Below are positions 16,001 to 22,607 of a stretch of DNA of 64,000 nt, piece by piece (position 1 is the first letter of the stretch; the number at the start of each line of letters is the position of its first letter). The notes under the pieces were generated by a model. It made no database searches. It had not been told where the DNA came from and saw nothing but the letters and a program-made list of their open reading frames with translations. This DNA comes from Cupriavidus yeoncheonensis (lineage in GTDB: Bacteria > Pseudomonadota > Gammaproteobacteria > Burkholderiales > Burkholderiaceae), in contig NZ_CAJPUY010000023.1 of NCBI RefSeq assembly GCF_905397275.1, positions 46,674 through 110,673 of the forward strand, written 5' to 3'. The position numbers were made by a program, and so were the translations under genes.

Positions 16001-16855
16001 CGCGTGCTGATGGTGCTGTCCAACGCGCACTGGCTGGCGGGCCGGCGCGTGCAGGCCAATGCCTGCCTGGACCGGCTGGAAGCCTATGCCGTGCGCTTCG
16101 GGCTGGACCGCGTGCTGGCCGAGGCGCTGGTGCTGCGCCTGCGCCGCCATCTGCAGGAAGGCGAGACCGAGCGCGCCAACACGGTATTGCAGTGCCTGGC
16201 CGCGCTGGCGGAGAAGCATCCCGGCGGGACACGGGGCGACCGGATCCGGCAGGCGGCCGCGCTCGGCCGCATCGAGATGGCGATGTCCACCCAGGACTTT
16301 GCCGGCGCCGCCGCCATGATCGACGCATTGCTGGCGTCGGCCGCAGCCGGCGGGTCCGGCGCGGCCAGCCTGACCCTGCAGCGCGCGATGGCGCAGCAGG
16401 CCCTGCATAACGAAGGCGCTGCGCGCGACGCCTTTGGCCGCGCCATCCGCATGGGCCACGGCGCCAGCCTGCTGCGTTCGCTGCTGGATGCGACGGCCAG
16501 CGCGCCCGAGGCGTTCGCCGCCCTCGCGCGAACGCCGCAGCACGAGCCGGTACTGGCGTTCTATGTCAAGCGCTTGCTCGCGGCGGCCGGGACCCGCGCG
16601 AGCGGCGTGTCGGCCGACGGCGCGGGCGGGCCGTCTTCCATGTCCGTGCTCAGCGAGCGCGAAGGCGAAATCCTCGGCCTGCTTGCGCAGGCGATGTCGA
16701 ACAAGAAGATCGCGTCGGTGCTGAACCTGTCGCCGGAAACGGTGAAATGGCACCTGAAGAACATCTACGCCAAGCTCGGCGTCAACGGCCGCGGCAAGGC
16801 GGCGGCCCGGCTGCGCGATCTCGCGGCCGGCGAACTGGTCGCGCGGGCCGCCTGA
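13022..16855 (+). CDS. Fusion of a dead IS630-type transposase with a MalT/LuxR regulator
   Basis: A 1277-residue protein; ATG 13022 follows GAGGA by 6 nt. Residues 1-130 match the IS630 helix-turn-helix and linker (LRARIILLAAEGIQNKAIAAHLGVGRVQVARWRDRY; STRSLAVELGVSASSVSRHW). Residues about 150-290 match the DDE domain (VDVVGLYVAPREHALVV; LHLIADNHVTQQHPDVREWL; ARHPRLVVHP). By alignment from memory the catalytic Asp-Asp-Glu read Gly168, Asp246 and Gln282, so it cannot transpose. A linker leads to a STAND ATPase (Walker A GQAGSGKT at 419-426, Walker B LVLILDDLHH near 510), TPR-like repeats, and a LuxR helix-turn-helix (about 1209-1265, NKKIASVLNLSPETVKWHLK). From residue 380 it aligns with the 939-residue regulator at 46006. 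It probably activates the neighbouring acyl-CoA genes. Confidence 0.88.
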   Translation: MRIAPQILLSDHERADLQAAAAAGATHPRLALRARIILLAAEGIQNKAIAAHLGVGRVQVARWRDRYAQARLAGIEHDLPRGAPPVRMDVGRLVELASEPATAQLSTRSLAVELGVSASSVSRHWRSTGLPARQENQALPGLDLDGRAVDVVGLYVAPREHALVVACGMGGREAQPGAQPARPGTAMQRHLATSFMTALQLVDADASDLPAAMPAPDAARPADWLDFLRELETGTPDGITLHLIADNHVTQQHPDVREWLARHPRLVVHPVAGAAAWRRAVQQLLRDAPWGFAAGIPQVLAFLSEPVRWPLRWLRQGDAGQPGTFLSPVTPRQAAPWARDPAPDEHNERTGSVSAFLPRSAAIPSAGVMAGLECVREAAQPVDSAKLLPPRQGGQAIVREALMARLQEARRRRCVVVQGQAGSGKTSTLAAWRKSLISLGFDVCWLALGAEDNAPDRFFDCLSASLDAVDPSLTRDATAPGGECDAPAIEHWVIQLVQALGQRQRDLVLILDDLHHVTSPHIVQALQRLIDYAPAQLHLAFASRSALPLALECLRAQGLVAEFDMRDLCFTAEESERFLRQQLGAIDPRDAAAIHDLTDGWVAGLQLFAVDLRARRGAGYPVVPVRDARSFVAYFEREVVVRLAPDDLDMLVRMATCQSFCVALCASMLGKHEADIGARLARLEADNLFLAQVGSPNHSSNREPWYRIHPLLRETLLERHGRLPEPDRQAMHAAAWRWFDARGRLDDAVFHAVRAGDEAAAAAMVEACGQALLARGELSQLAALLRLLPSAQVRQRHGLLVVNGYLQLYARNVDGLRHTLDELAAHDAADPLRTYTLGLLRAGLALQLDDPDTVLGMLPQLWDIPPGADDLAWSSRGNVLSWLFLQRGEYDEVRRLQDDITLRTGAPRSSLFGRYIRATSLALEGQVERAGQHVRDVLREAERQGPAFVGLACLAAGLLADILYEANDPEAACRLLEPRIAGLERVSLPDVVLRVLMVLSNAHWLAGRRVQANACLDRLEAYAVRFGLDRVLAEALVLRLRRHLQEGETERANTVLQCLAALAEKHPGGTRGDRIRQAAALGRIEMAMSTQDFAGAAAMIDALLASAAAGGSGAASLTLQRAMAQQALHNEGAARDAFGRAIRMGHGASLLRSLLDATASAPEAFAALARTPQHEPVLAFYVKRLLAAAGTRASGVSADGAGGPSSMSVLSEREGEILGLLAQAMSNKKIASVLNLSPETVKWHLKNIYAKLGVNGRGKAAARLRDLAAGELVARAA

Positions 16856-16883
16856 TGTGCGCCGCCGGTGCCGCGCGATGGAC

Positions 16884-16918
16884 GCATAAGTTCCACCACC
16901 ATCCTGCGCATAAGTTCC
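16884..16918. promoter_or_regulatory. Tandem GCATAAGTTCC sites
   Basis: GCATAAGTTCC occurs at 16884-16894 and again at 16908-16918, 24 bp apart in the same orientation, upstream of the ligase-remnant/SDR/dehydrogenase operon. Close copies (ATAAGTTC) recur at 24995 and 26654. Direct repeats before an operon next to a MalT/LuxR gene fit activator binding. The second copy begins 105 bp before the ATG at 17013. Confidence 0.5.
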
Positions 16919-17012
16919 CTCCACGCGCTTCCACCCGCGTCGGGGAGTACCCCCCCGGCGGGCTGCCCGCGATGATGGCAATCATCCCGGCAGTCCTCCG
17001 CTCGCAGTCGCC

Positions 17013-17597
17013 ATGTCATCCCCATCTTCTCCGACCTTTGCAAACTGGCCAGAAGGCATTCCGACTTGCGCGGACCTTGCCGGCGAGGCGCTGTTTGCCC
17101 GGCTCGCGGCGCGCGCGGCGGCGACGCCCGATGCCTGTGCATTTCCGGCGGGCGGCATGTCCTACGGTGAACTGCTCGACGCCTGCCAGATGCTCGCCGG
17201 CTACATGCAGCAGCGGCTGGGCGTGCGCAGTGGCGCCAGCGTGCTGTTGTCGCTGGATGACTGCCCGCAACGGGCGGTGGCCGTGTTCGCCATCGACCGG
17301 TGCGCCGCGCGGGCCGTCCCGCTCGAGCCGCTCGAGCCGCTCGATTCGCTCGATTCGCTCGATCCGGCCGCGCGCGTGCCCACTACCGCCGCGCGCGCAG
17401 CCATTGTCGCGCCTGCATCGCTGCCGGAACTCGCGCCGTTGCTCGACGACGGCACGCTCTACGGTTGCATTGTCTGCGGCAACGCGCCCGCGCGTCCGGG
17501 CCTGCACGACTTTGCCGGCGCGCTGTCGGCGGGCATCGCGCCGCTGCCCCTCATTCACCCCCTCGACACATGGAGTACGAAGCATGAGCTTGCTTGA
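17013..17597 (+). CDS. Truncated N-terminal piece of an AMP-dependent acyl-CoA ligase
   Basis: A 194-residue open frame that aligns with the first third of the ligase at 52760-54457: YMQQRLGVRSGASVLLSLDDCPQ against YLQQRLGVRRGDRVLLLMQTCPQ, and LLDDGTLYGCIV against LMDDGTLDACVV. It ends before the ATP-binding P-loop and lacks the whole catalytic part, so it cannot activate acids. A 9-bp repeat (17319-17363) encodes Leu-Glu-Pro/Leu-Asp-Ser units. No good ribosome site precedes the ATG. Its stop lies 14 bp inside the SDR gene, so translation could be coupled. It is either a decaying ligase or a retained leader-like protein. Confidence 0.5.
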   Translation: MSSPSSPTFANWPEGIPTCADLAGEALFARLAARAAATPDACAFPAGGMSYGELLDACQMLAGYMQQRLGVRSGASVLLSLDDCPQRAVAVFAIDRCAARAVPLEPLEPLDSLDSLDPAARVPTTAARAAIVAPASLPELAPLLDDGTLYGCIVCGNAPARPGLHDFAGALSAGIAPLPLIHPLDTWSTKHELA

Positions 17598-18495
17598 AGG
17601 AAAGGTTGTCATCGTCACCGGCGCCGGTGCCGGCGTTGGCAAGGGCATCGCCCTGGAAGCCGCCCGCCAGGGCGCGCGCGTGATCGTCAACGATCTCGGC
17701 GTGAACATCGACGGTTCCGGCGGCAGCGCCGGTCCCGCCCAGCAGGCCGTCGACGAGATCAAGGCCTTCGGCGGCGAAGCCGCGGCCAACACCGACAGCG
17801 TGGCGGACTGGGGCTCGGCCCAGAAGATCATCCAGCAAGCCCTGGACCTGTACGGCCGCGTGGACGGCGTGGTCAACAACGCCGGCAACCTGCGCGACAT
17901 CATCTTCCACAAGATGAGCGAGGACGACTTCGACGCCGTGATCCGCGTGCACCTGAAGGGCACCTGGAACATGTCGCGTGCGGCCGCGCCGCATTTCAAG
18001 GCCCAGGAAGGCGGCGCCTTCGTGCACATGACTTCCACCTCCGGCCTGATCGGCAACTTCGGCCAGGCCAACTACGCGGCGGCCAAGCTGGGCATCGTCG
18101 GGCTGTCGAAGTCCATCGCGGTCGACATGCAGAAGTTCAACGTGCGCTCGAACTGCATCGCGCCGTTCGCCTTCACGCGCATGGTCGGCAGCATCCCGAC
18201 CAACACGCCGGAAGCCGCCGAACGCATGAAGATCAACATGCGCCTCGAAGCCGGCAAGATCGCCCCGTTCACGCTGGCGCTGCTGGCCGACAAGGCGAAG
18301 CACGTCACCGGCCAGATCTTCGGCGTGCGCAACAACGAGATCTACCTGTTCTCGCAGCCGCGCCCGATCCGCACCGCGCACAACTCCGATGGCTGGACCG
18401 TGGAGTCGTGCCTGGAGCGTGCCATCCCGATGTTCCAGCCGTCGCTCATCCCGCTCGAACTGTCGCGCGACGTGTTCGGCTGGGACCCGGTCTGA
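17584..18495 (+). CDS. SDR-family oxidoreductase (3-hydroxyacyl-CoA dehydrogenase type)
   Basis: A 303-residue short-chain dehydrogenase. It has GAGAGVGKGIA (NAD(P) loop, residues 13-23), NDLGVNIDGSGGSAGPAQQAVDEI (typical of the MFE-2/HSD17B4 type), NNAGNLRD, and the catalytic Ser and YAAAK (TSTSGLIGNFGQANYAAAKLG). A C-terminal extension with NEIYLFSQPRPIRTAH follows. It should oxidise a 3-hydroxyacyl-CoA. It overlaps the truncated ligase frame and is followed, after a hairpin, by the acyl-CoA dehydrogenase pair, so it belongs to this beta-oxidation operon. A homologous SDR is at 55395-56327. Confidence 0.9.
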   Translation: MSLLEGKVVIVTGAGAGVGKGIALEAARQGARVIVNDLGVNIDGSGGSAGPAQQAVDEIKAFGGEAAANTDSVADWGSAQKIIQQALDLYGRVDGVVNNAGNLRDIIFHKMSEDDFDAVIRVHLKGTWNMSRAAAPHFKAQEGGAFVHMTSTSGLIGNFGQANYAAAKLGIVGLSKSIAVDMQKFNVRSNCIAPFAFTRMVGSIPTNTPEAAERMKINMRLEAGKIAPFTLALLADKAKHVTGQIFGVRNNEIYLFSQPRPIRTAHNSDGWTVESCLERAIPMFQPSLIPLELSRDVFGWDPV

Positions 18496-18517
18496 CGCGG
18501 CCCTGGCAGCAGAGAAA

Positions 18518-18542
18518 GCCGGCGGGGCAGTATCCCGCCGGC
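18518..18542 (+). other. Intercistronic hairpin
   Basis: GCCGGCGGG (18518-18526), a 7-nt loop and CCCGCCGGC (18534-18542) form a perfect 9-bp stem between the SDR and dehydrogenase genes. It has no U-run and lies just before the Shine-Dalgarno AAGGAG. It may stabilise or process the mRNA, giving different levels of the two proteins. Confidence 0.55.
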
Positions 18543-18558
18543 ATCAAGGAGACAAGAC

Positions 18559-19761
18559 ATGGATTTTCAGCCAGACCTCAGTCTGGAGGCATTCCGGGAG
18601 CAAGTGCGCGGGTTCCTGCGCGCAAAGCTGCCGGCCGGCCTGGCCGGGCGCCTGCGTATCGGCACGCGCTCGCCGCGCGAGGAACTCGCGCCGTGGCAGC
18701 GCATCCTGAACGAGAACGGCTGGGGCGCGCCGTACTGGCCCGAGGCCCATGGCGGCACCGGCTGGAATGTGCTGCAGCGGCTGGTCTTCGACGAGGAATG
18801 CACCGCCGCCGGCACGCCCACGCAGGACACCGGCGCGCAGAAGCTGCTCGGCCCCGTGCTGAACGCATTCGCCACGCCGGAGCAGAAGGCCGAACACCTG
18901 CCGCACATCTTCAACGGCACGCGCTTCTGGTGCCAGGGCTTCTCGGAACCGGGCTCGGGCTCGGACCTGGCCTCGCTGCGCACGCAGGCCGTGCGCGACG
19001 GTGACGCGTACGTCGTCAATGGCCAGAAGATCTGGACCAGCCACGCCCATCGCGCCGACTGGATCTTCCTGCTGGTGCGCACTGACACCGAGGTCAAGAA
19101 GCAGGCCGGCATCAGCTTCCTGCTGGTGGACATGAAGACGCCCGGCATCACCGTGCGCCCGATCCACACCATCGACGGCTGCCACCACCTGAACGAGACC
19201 TTCTTCGACAACGTCCGCGTGCCGGTTGCCAACCGCATCGGCGCCGAGGGCGACGGCTGGAAGATCACCAAGTTCCTGCTGAACAACGAGCACGCCACGG
19301 CCGCCGACCTGCCAATGCTGCGCAAGTACATGCGCCAGATCCGCATGCTCGCGCAACAGCGCGACGGCGAAGGCCGCGCGCTGATCGCGTGCCCGCAGTT
19401 CGCCCAGCAGGTCGCCCGCTTCGAGGCCGACCTGTCCGCCATCGCCATGCTGGTACAGCGCGTGGCCGCGCTGGAGCAGGCGCAGGACCACAGCGCCGCC
19501 GCGCATGCGCTCGGATCGATCCTGAAGGTGCGCGGCACGGAACTGCAGCAGCGCATGAGCAGCTTCATCGTGGAATCGCTGGGCGACTTCGGCCCGGTGG
19601 CCTTCGCGCCGCCTGAAGCCGACGCCGGCGATGCGCTGCCGATGGAGGACATCGCGCGCGGCCTGGCCAACGAGATGTTCTTCCGCCGCGCCTCCACCAT
19701 CTACGGCGGTACCAGTGAGGTGCAGCGCGGCATCATCGCGCGCGCGCTGTTCCAGCTCTGA
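18559..19761 (+). CDS. Acyl-CoA dehydrogenase, PimC-like large subunit
   Basis: A 400-residue flavoprotein of the acyl-CoA dehydrogenase fold. It carries YWPEAHGGTGW, the FAD-contact segment CQGFSEPGSGSDLASL, NGQKIWTSHAHRADW and the C-terminal IYGGTSEVQRGIIARALF. The usual Glu of YEGT is Gly here; the Glu in FLLNNEHA is the likely base, at the position used by isovaleryl-CoA dehydrogenase. It is followed 32 bp later by a smaller homologue, the arrangement of the heteromeric pimeloyl-CoA dehydrogenase PimC/PimD and of steroid FadE pairs. The substrate is probably a bulky or dicarboxylic acyl-CoA. It is very similar to the gene at 22608-23801. Confidence 0.9.
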   Translation: MDFQPDLSLEAFREQVRGFLRAKLPAGLAGRLRIGTRSPREELAPWQRILNENGWGAPYWPEAHGGTGWNVLQRLVFDEECTAAGTPTQDTGAQKLLGPVLNAFATPEQKAEHLPHIFNGTRFWCQGFSEPGSGSDLASLRTQAVRDGDAYVVNGQKIWTSHAHRADWIFLLVRTDTEVKKQAGISFLLVDMKTPGITVRPIHTIDGCHHLNETFFDNVRVPVANRIGAEGDGWKITKFLLNNEHATAADLPMLRKYMRQIRMLAQQRDGEGRALIACPQFAQQVARFEADLSAIAMLVQRVAALEQAQDHSAAAHALGSILKVRGTELQQRMSSFIVESLGDFGPVAFAPPEADAGDALPMEDIARGLANEMFFRRASTIYGGTSEVQRGIIARALFQL

Positions 19762-19793
19762 AGCCCCCCACGTCACACTGAGTCACACAGACC

Positions 19794-20969
19794 ATGAACT
19801 TCAATCTCGACTCCGAGCAGCAGATGCTGCAGGACAGCGTGCGCCGCTTTGTCGACCGCGACTACGACTTCGAAGCGCGCACCGCGCTGATCAAGTCCGG
19901 CTCGCGCTGCAGCGCGAAGCACTGGGACACCTTCGCCAGCAACGGCTGGCTTGCCGCCGCGCTGCCGGAAGAGCAGGGCGGCCTGGGCGGCACGCTGCTC
20001 GACACCGTGCTGATCGCCGGCCAGCTTGGCCGCGGCCTGGTCATCGAGCCATACCTCGGCTGCGCCGTGCTTGCCGCGCAGACGCTGCTGGCCGCCGCCA
20101 CGCCTGCCCAGCGCGACGCGCTGCTGCCGGCGCTGGCCGACGGCTCGCGCAAGCTCGCGCTCGCCTACAGCGAAGCCGGTGCGCGCGGCCTGCCGGCACC
20201 CATCGCCACGCATGCCGACGCCGCGCCCGGCGGCTACGTGCTGCGCGGCGTGAAGACGCTCGTGCTCGGCGGCACCGAAGCCGACGCCTTCCTCGTCACC
20301 GCCATGACCCCCATCGCGCAGCCGGTCAGCGCGCACGACGGCGCCGAACTGCGCCTGTTCGTGGTGCCGGCCGATGCGCCGGGCCTGTCGCGCCGCGCGC
20401 TGCCGCTGCACGACGGCAGCTGGGCGGCCGAAGTCACGCTCGACGGCGTATTCGTTCCCGCCGACGCCCTGCTGGGCGAGCCGGGCACCGGCCTGGCCGC
20501 GCTGGACCACGGCCTGCTGCATGGCACCGCGGCACTGTGCGCGGAACTGGTCGGCGCGATGGAGAAGACCATCGAGGTCACCGCCGAGTACCTGAAGGTG
20601 CGCAAGCAGTTCGGCGTGGCCATCGGCAGCTTCCAGTCGCTCCAGCACCGCATGTCTGACATGGCCGCCGAACTGGAAGTAGCGCGCTCGATGCTGTACG
20701 CGCTGCTGGCGACGGTGGAAAGCGGGTCGCCGGAGGAAGTGCGCAGCGTGGTGTCCCAGGCCAAGGCGCTGATCGGCCGCGCGGCCAAGTACGTCTGTGG
20801 GCAAGGCATCCAGCTTCACGGCGGCATTGGCATGACCGAGGAATACACGGTCGGCCACTACTTCAAGCGCGCCGTGGTGGCCGATGCCATCTTCGGCAAC
20901 GCCGACCTGCACGAATCGCTGGTCGCGCGTTCATTGCAGCAATCCCTGTCCGAAACCGTAGTGGAGTGA
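19794..20969 (+). CDS. Acyl-CoA dehydrogenase, PimD-like small subunit
   Basis: A 391-residue acyl-CoA dehydrogenase homologue that begins MNFNLDSEQQMLQDSVRRFVDRDYDF. It contains LKVRKQFGVAIGSFQSLQHR and the C-terminal IQLHGGIGMTEEYTVGHYFKR. It lacks a recognisable catalytic Glu at either standard position (ending DAIFGNADLHESL), as expected for the partner subunit of a heterotetramer. It follows the large-subunit gene by 32 bp and is followed by a MaoC hydratase after only 8 bp, so one operon encodes oxidation and hydration of the acyl chain. Confidence 0.88.
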   Translation: MNFNLDSEQQMLQDSVRRFVDRDYDFEARTALIKSGSRCSAKHWDTFASNGWLAAALPEEQGGLGGTLLDTVLIAGQLGRGLVIEPYLGCAVLAAQTLLAAATPAQRDALLPALADGSRKLALAYSEAGARGLPAPIATHADAAPGGYVLRGVKTLVLGGTEADAFLVTAMTPIAQPVSAHDGAELRLFVVPADAPGLSRRALPLHDGSWAAEVTLDGVFVPADALLGEPGTGLAALDHGLLHGTAALCAELVGAMEKTIEVTAEYLKVRKQFGVAIGSFQSLQHRMSDMAAELEVARSMLYALLATVESGSPEEVRSVVSQAKALIGRAAKYVCGQGIQLHGGIGMTEEYTVGHYFKRAVVADAIFGNADLHESLVARSLQQSLSETVVE

Positions 20970-20977
20970 ATACGAGC

Positions 20978-21433
20978 ATGAAAGTCTACGAAAAGATCAG
21001 CGATCTCCAGCCGCTCGTCGGCGAGATCATCGGCACCAGCGAGTGGGTGAGCATCGAGCAGGGCCGCATCAACCAGTTCGCCGACGCCACCGGCGACCAC
21101 CAGTGGATTCACGTCGATCCCGTGCGTGCCAAGGACGGTCCCTTCGGCACGCCCATCGCCCACGGCTTCCTGACGCTGAGCCTGCTGCCGGAGTTCTCGA
21201 ACGCGGCCTATCGCGTGGCGGAAAGCCGCACCGGTGTGAACTACGGCCTCGACAAGGTGCGCTTCCCGGCGCCGGTGCCGGTATGCAGCAAGCTGCGCGC
21301 GCACTTCAAGCTGCTGTCGTACGAGGCGCTGGAAGGCGGCGGCGCACAGACCAAGGTGGAGATGATCGTCGAGCGGGAAGGCGGCACCAAGCCGGTGTGC
21401 ATCGCCGAGTCGATCACGCGTCGCTACCCCTGA
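20978..21433 (+). CDS. MaoC-family enoyl-CoA hydratase
   Basis: A 151-residue single hot-dog protein from ATG 20978 (a GTG at 20966 overlapping the previous stop is an alternative, adding four residues). The hydratase-2 motif is FADATGDHQWIHVDPVRA (about residues 34-51), with Asp and His as the likely catalytic pair. GPFGTPIAHGFLTLSLLP follows, placing it in the NodN/MaoC group. It should hydrate the trans-2-enoyl-CoA made by the preceding dehydrogenase pair to the 3-hydroxyacyl-CoA used by the SDR. A strong hairpin ends the operon at 21499. Confidence 0.9.
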   Translation: MKVYEKISDLQPLVGEIIGTSEWVSIEQGRINQFADATGDHQWIHVDPVRAKDGPFGTPIAHGFLTLSLLPEFSNAAYRVAESRTGVNYGLDKVRFPAPVPVCSKLRAHFKLLSYEALEGGGAQTKVEMIVEREGGTKPVCIAESITRRYP

Positions 21434-21498
21434 GCATGGCGCGGAAGCCCTGCACACAAAGAAAAGGGGTACCGCGCGACACCGAAGTTGCAGGAACC

Positions 21499-21522
21499 AG
21501 CCGCGCCGGCATCGGCGCGGCT
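21499..21522 (+). terminator. 10-bp hairpin followed by TTTCT
   Basis: AGCCGCGCCG (21499-21508), loop GCAT and CGGCGCGGCT (21513-21522) are followed by TTCTGACTTT. It stands 65 bp after the MaoC stop and 24 bp before the Bug gene, so it probably reduces read-through into the Bug gene. Confidence 0.65.
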
Positions 21523-21545
21523 TTCTGACTTTGAGGAGACAAGCA

Positions 21546-22547
21546 ATGAAGCACAGCCAACCGACGCGCCGGCGCGTCCTGCTCGCCGTCGCCTGCGGCG
21601 CACTGCTGGCCGGCGCCGGACCCGCGCACGCGGACAAGTATCCGGAGCGCCCGGTCCGTATCGTGTCCGTGGCGAGCCCCGGCACCGGCATCGACGACTA
21701 CACCCGCCTGCTGGCAAAGTTCCTGGGCGAGCGGCTCGGCCAAAACGTGGTGGTGGAGAACCGGCCCGGCGCCAACATGATCCTGGCGAACGACGCGGTC
21801 GCCAAGTCGGCGCCGGACGGGTACACGCTGCTGCTCACGGCGTCCAGCGCGATGTCGGCCAATCCGTTCCTGTACCGCAAGCTGCCCTACAACCCCAACA
21901 AGGACTTTGTGCCGGTGGCGCGCATGTCCACGCTGCCGGTCGCGCTGGTGGTGCCGGAACAGTCGCCGTACAAGTCGATCTCGGACCTGGTGGCTGCCGC
22001 GCGGGCGAAGCCGGGTGCCATCAATGGCGGCTCCAGCAGCACGGGCTACCGCCTGATGTCGGCGGCCTTCAACGAGGCCGCGGGGATCAGGACGACGGAC
22101 GTGCCCTACAAGTCCACGGCCGGCCTGCTGCCGGACCTCGCCGGCGGCCAGGTGGACTACAGCATGGTGGAGTTTGGCGGGGCCTATGCGCTGGTGCAGT
22201 CGAAAAAGCTGCGGGCGCTGGCGGTGCTCAGCCCGAAGCGGCTGCCGTTGCTGCCCGACGTGCCCACGCTGTCGGAAGCCGGGATGCTGAATCCGCAACT
22301 GATGGAGGCGGTGTCGCGCACCAACTGGAGCGGCCTGTTCGCCCCCGCCGGCACGCCCGCGCCGATGGTCGACCGGATCGGCAAGCTGACCATCGAATTC
22401 GTCAACTCGCCGGAGGCGCAGAAGCACTATGCGGCGCGAGGCAGCCTGGCGAATCCGGGGACGGGCGCGGAGCTGGGTGCGGCGGTGCGGGCCGACCAGC
22501 AGATCTGGCAGAAGATCATCGGCGTGGCGGGGATCCAGCCGGAGTAA
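21546..22547 (+). CDS. Bug-family (TctC) periplasmic solute-binding protein
   Basis: A 333-residue receptor with an N-terminal signal (RRRVLLAVACGALLAGAGPAHA, cleavage near 28) and the Bug motifs YPERPVRIVSVASPGTGIDDY, VVENRPGANMILANDAVAKSAPDGYTLLL, YNPNKDFVPVARM and LRALAVLSPKRL. It starts at ATG 21546 behind GAGGAGAC. The close resemblance to the Bug protein at 7870-8865, including the shared GTGxDDYTRLLAK segment, suggests related ligands in the two clusters. No transporter membrane genes are present. It ends at a strong bidirectional terminator. Confidence 0.9.
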   Translation: MKHSQPTRRRVLLAVACGALLAGAGPAHADKYPERPVRIVSVASPGTGIDDYTRLLAKFLGERLGQNVVVENRPGANMILANDAVAKSAPDGYTLLLTASSAMSANPFLYRKLPYNPNKDFVPVARMSTLPVALVVPEQSPYKSISDLVAAARAKPGAINGGSSSTGYRLMSAAFNEAAGIRTTDVPYKSTAGLLPDLAGGQVDYSMVEFGGAYALVQSKKLRALAVLSPKRLPLLPDVPTLSEAGMLNPQLMEAVSRTNWSGLFAPAGTPAPMVDRIGKLTIEFVNSPEAQKHYAARGSLANPGTGAELGAAVRADQQIWQKIIGVAGIQPE

Positions 22548-22566
22548 GCCGCGACGCCGGCTGCCT

Positions 22567-22600
22567 GCTCCCCGCTCCCGTTGGCACGGGAGCGGGGAGC
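22567..22600. terminator. Perfect 15-bp bidirectional terminator hairpin
   Basis: GCTCCCCGCTCCCGT (22567-22581), loop TGGC and its exact complement (22586-22600) lie between the convergent Bug (+) and acyl-CoA dehydrogenase (-) stops. The long stem and convergent position make it a two-way transcription barrier, although no U-run is present. Confidence 0.75.
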
Positions 22601-22607
22601 GGCCTCG

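Noticed and set aside
13004..16981. 1325-residue open frame antisense to the transposase-LuxR gene
   Set aside because: It is a codon-bias shadow of the high-GC sense gene: composition is Arg/Gln/His-rich, it has no recognisable motif, and the sense frame carries clear ATPase and DNA-binding motifs.
18559..19761. Inactivated dehydrogenase because YEGT reads YGGT
   Set aside because: Many active family members use a Glu in the earlier helix instead, and a suitable Glu is present in FLLNNEHA.
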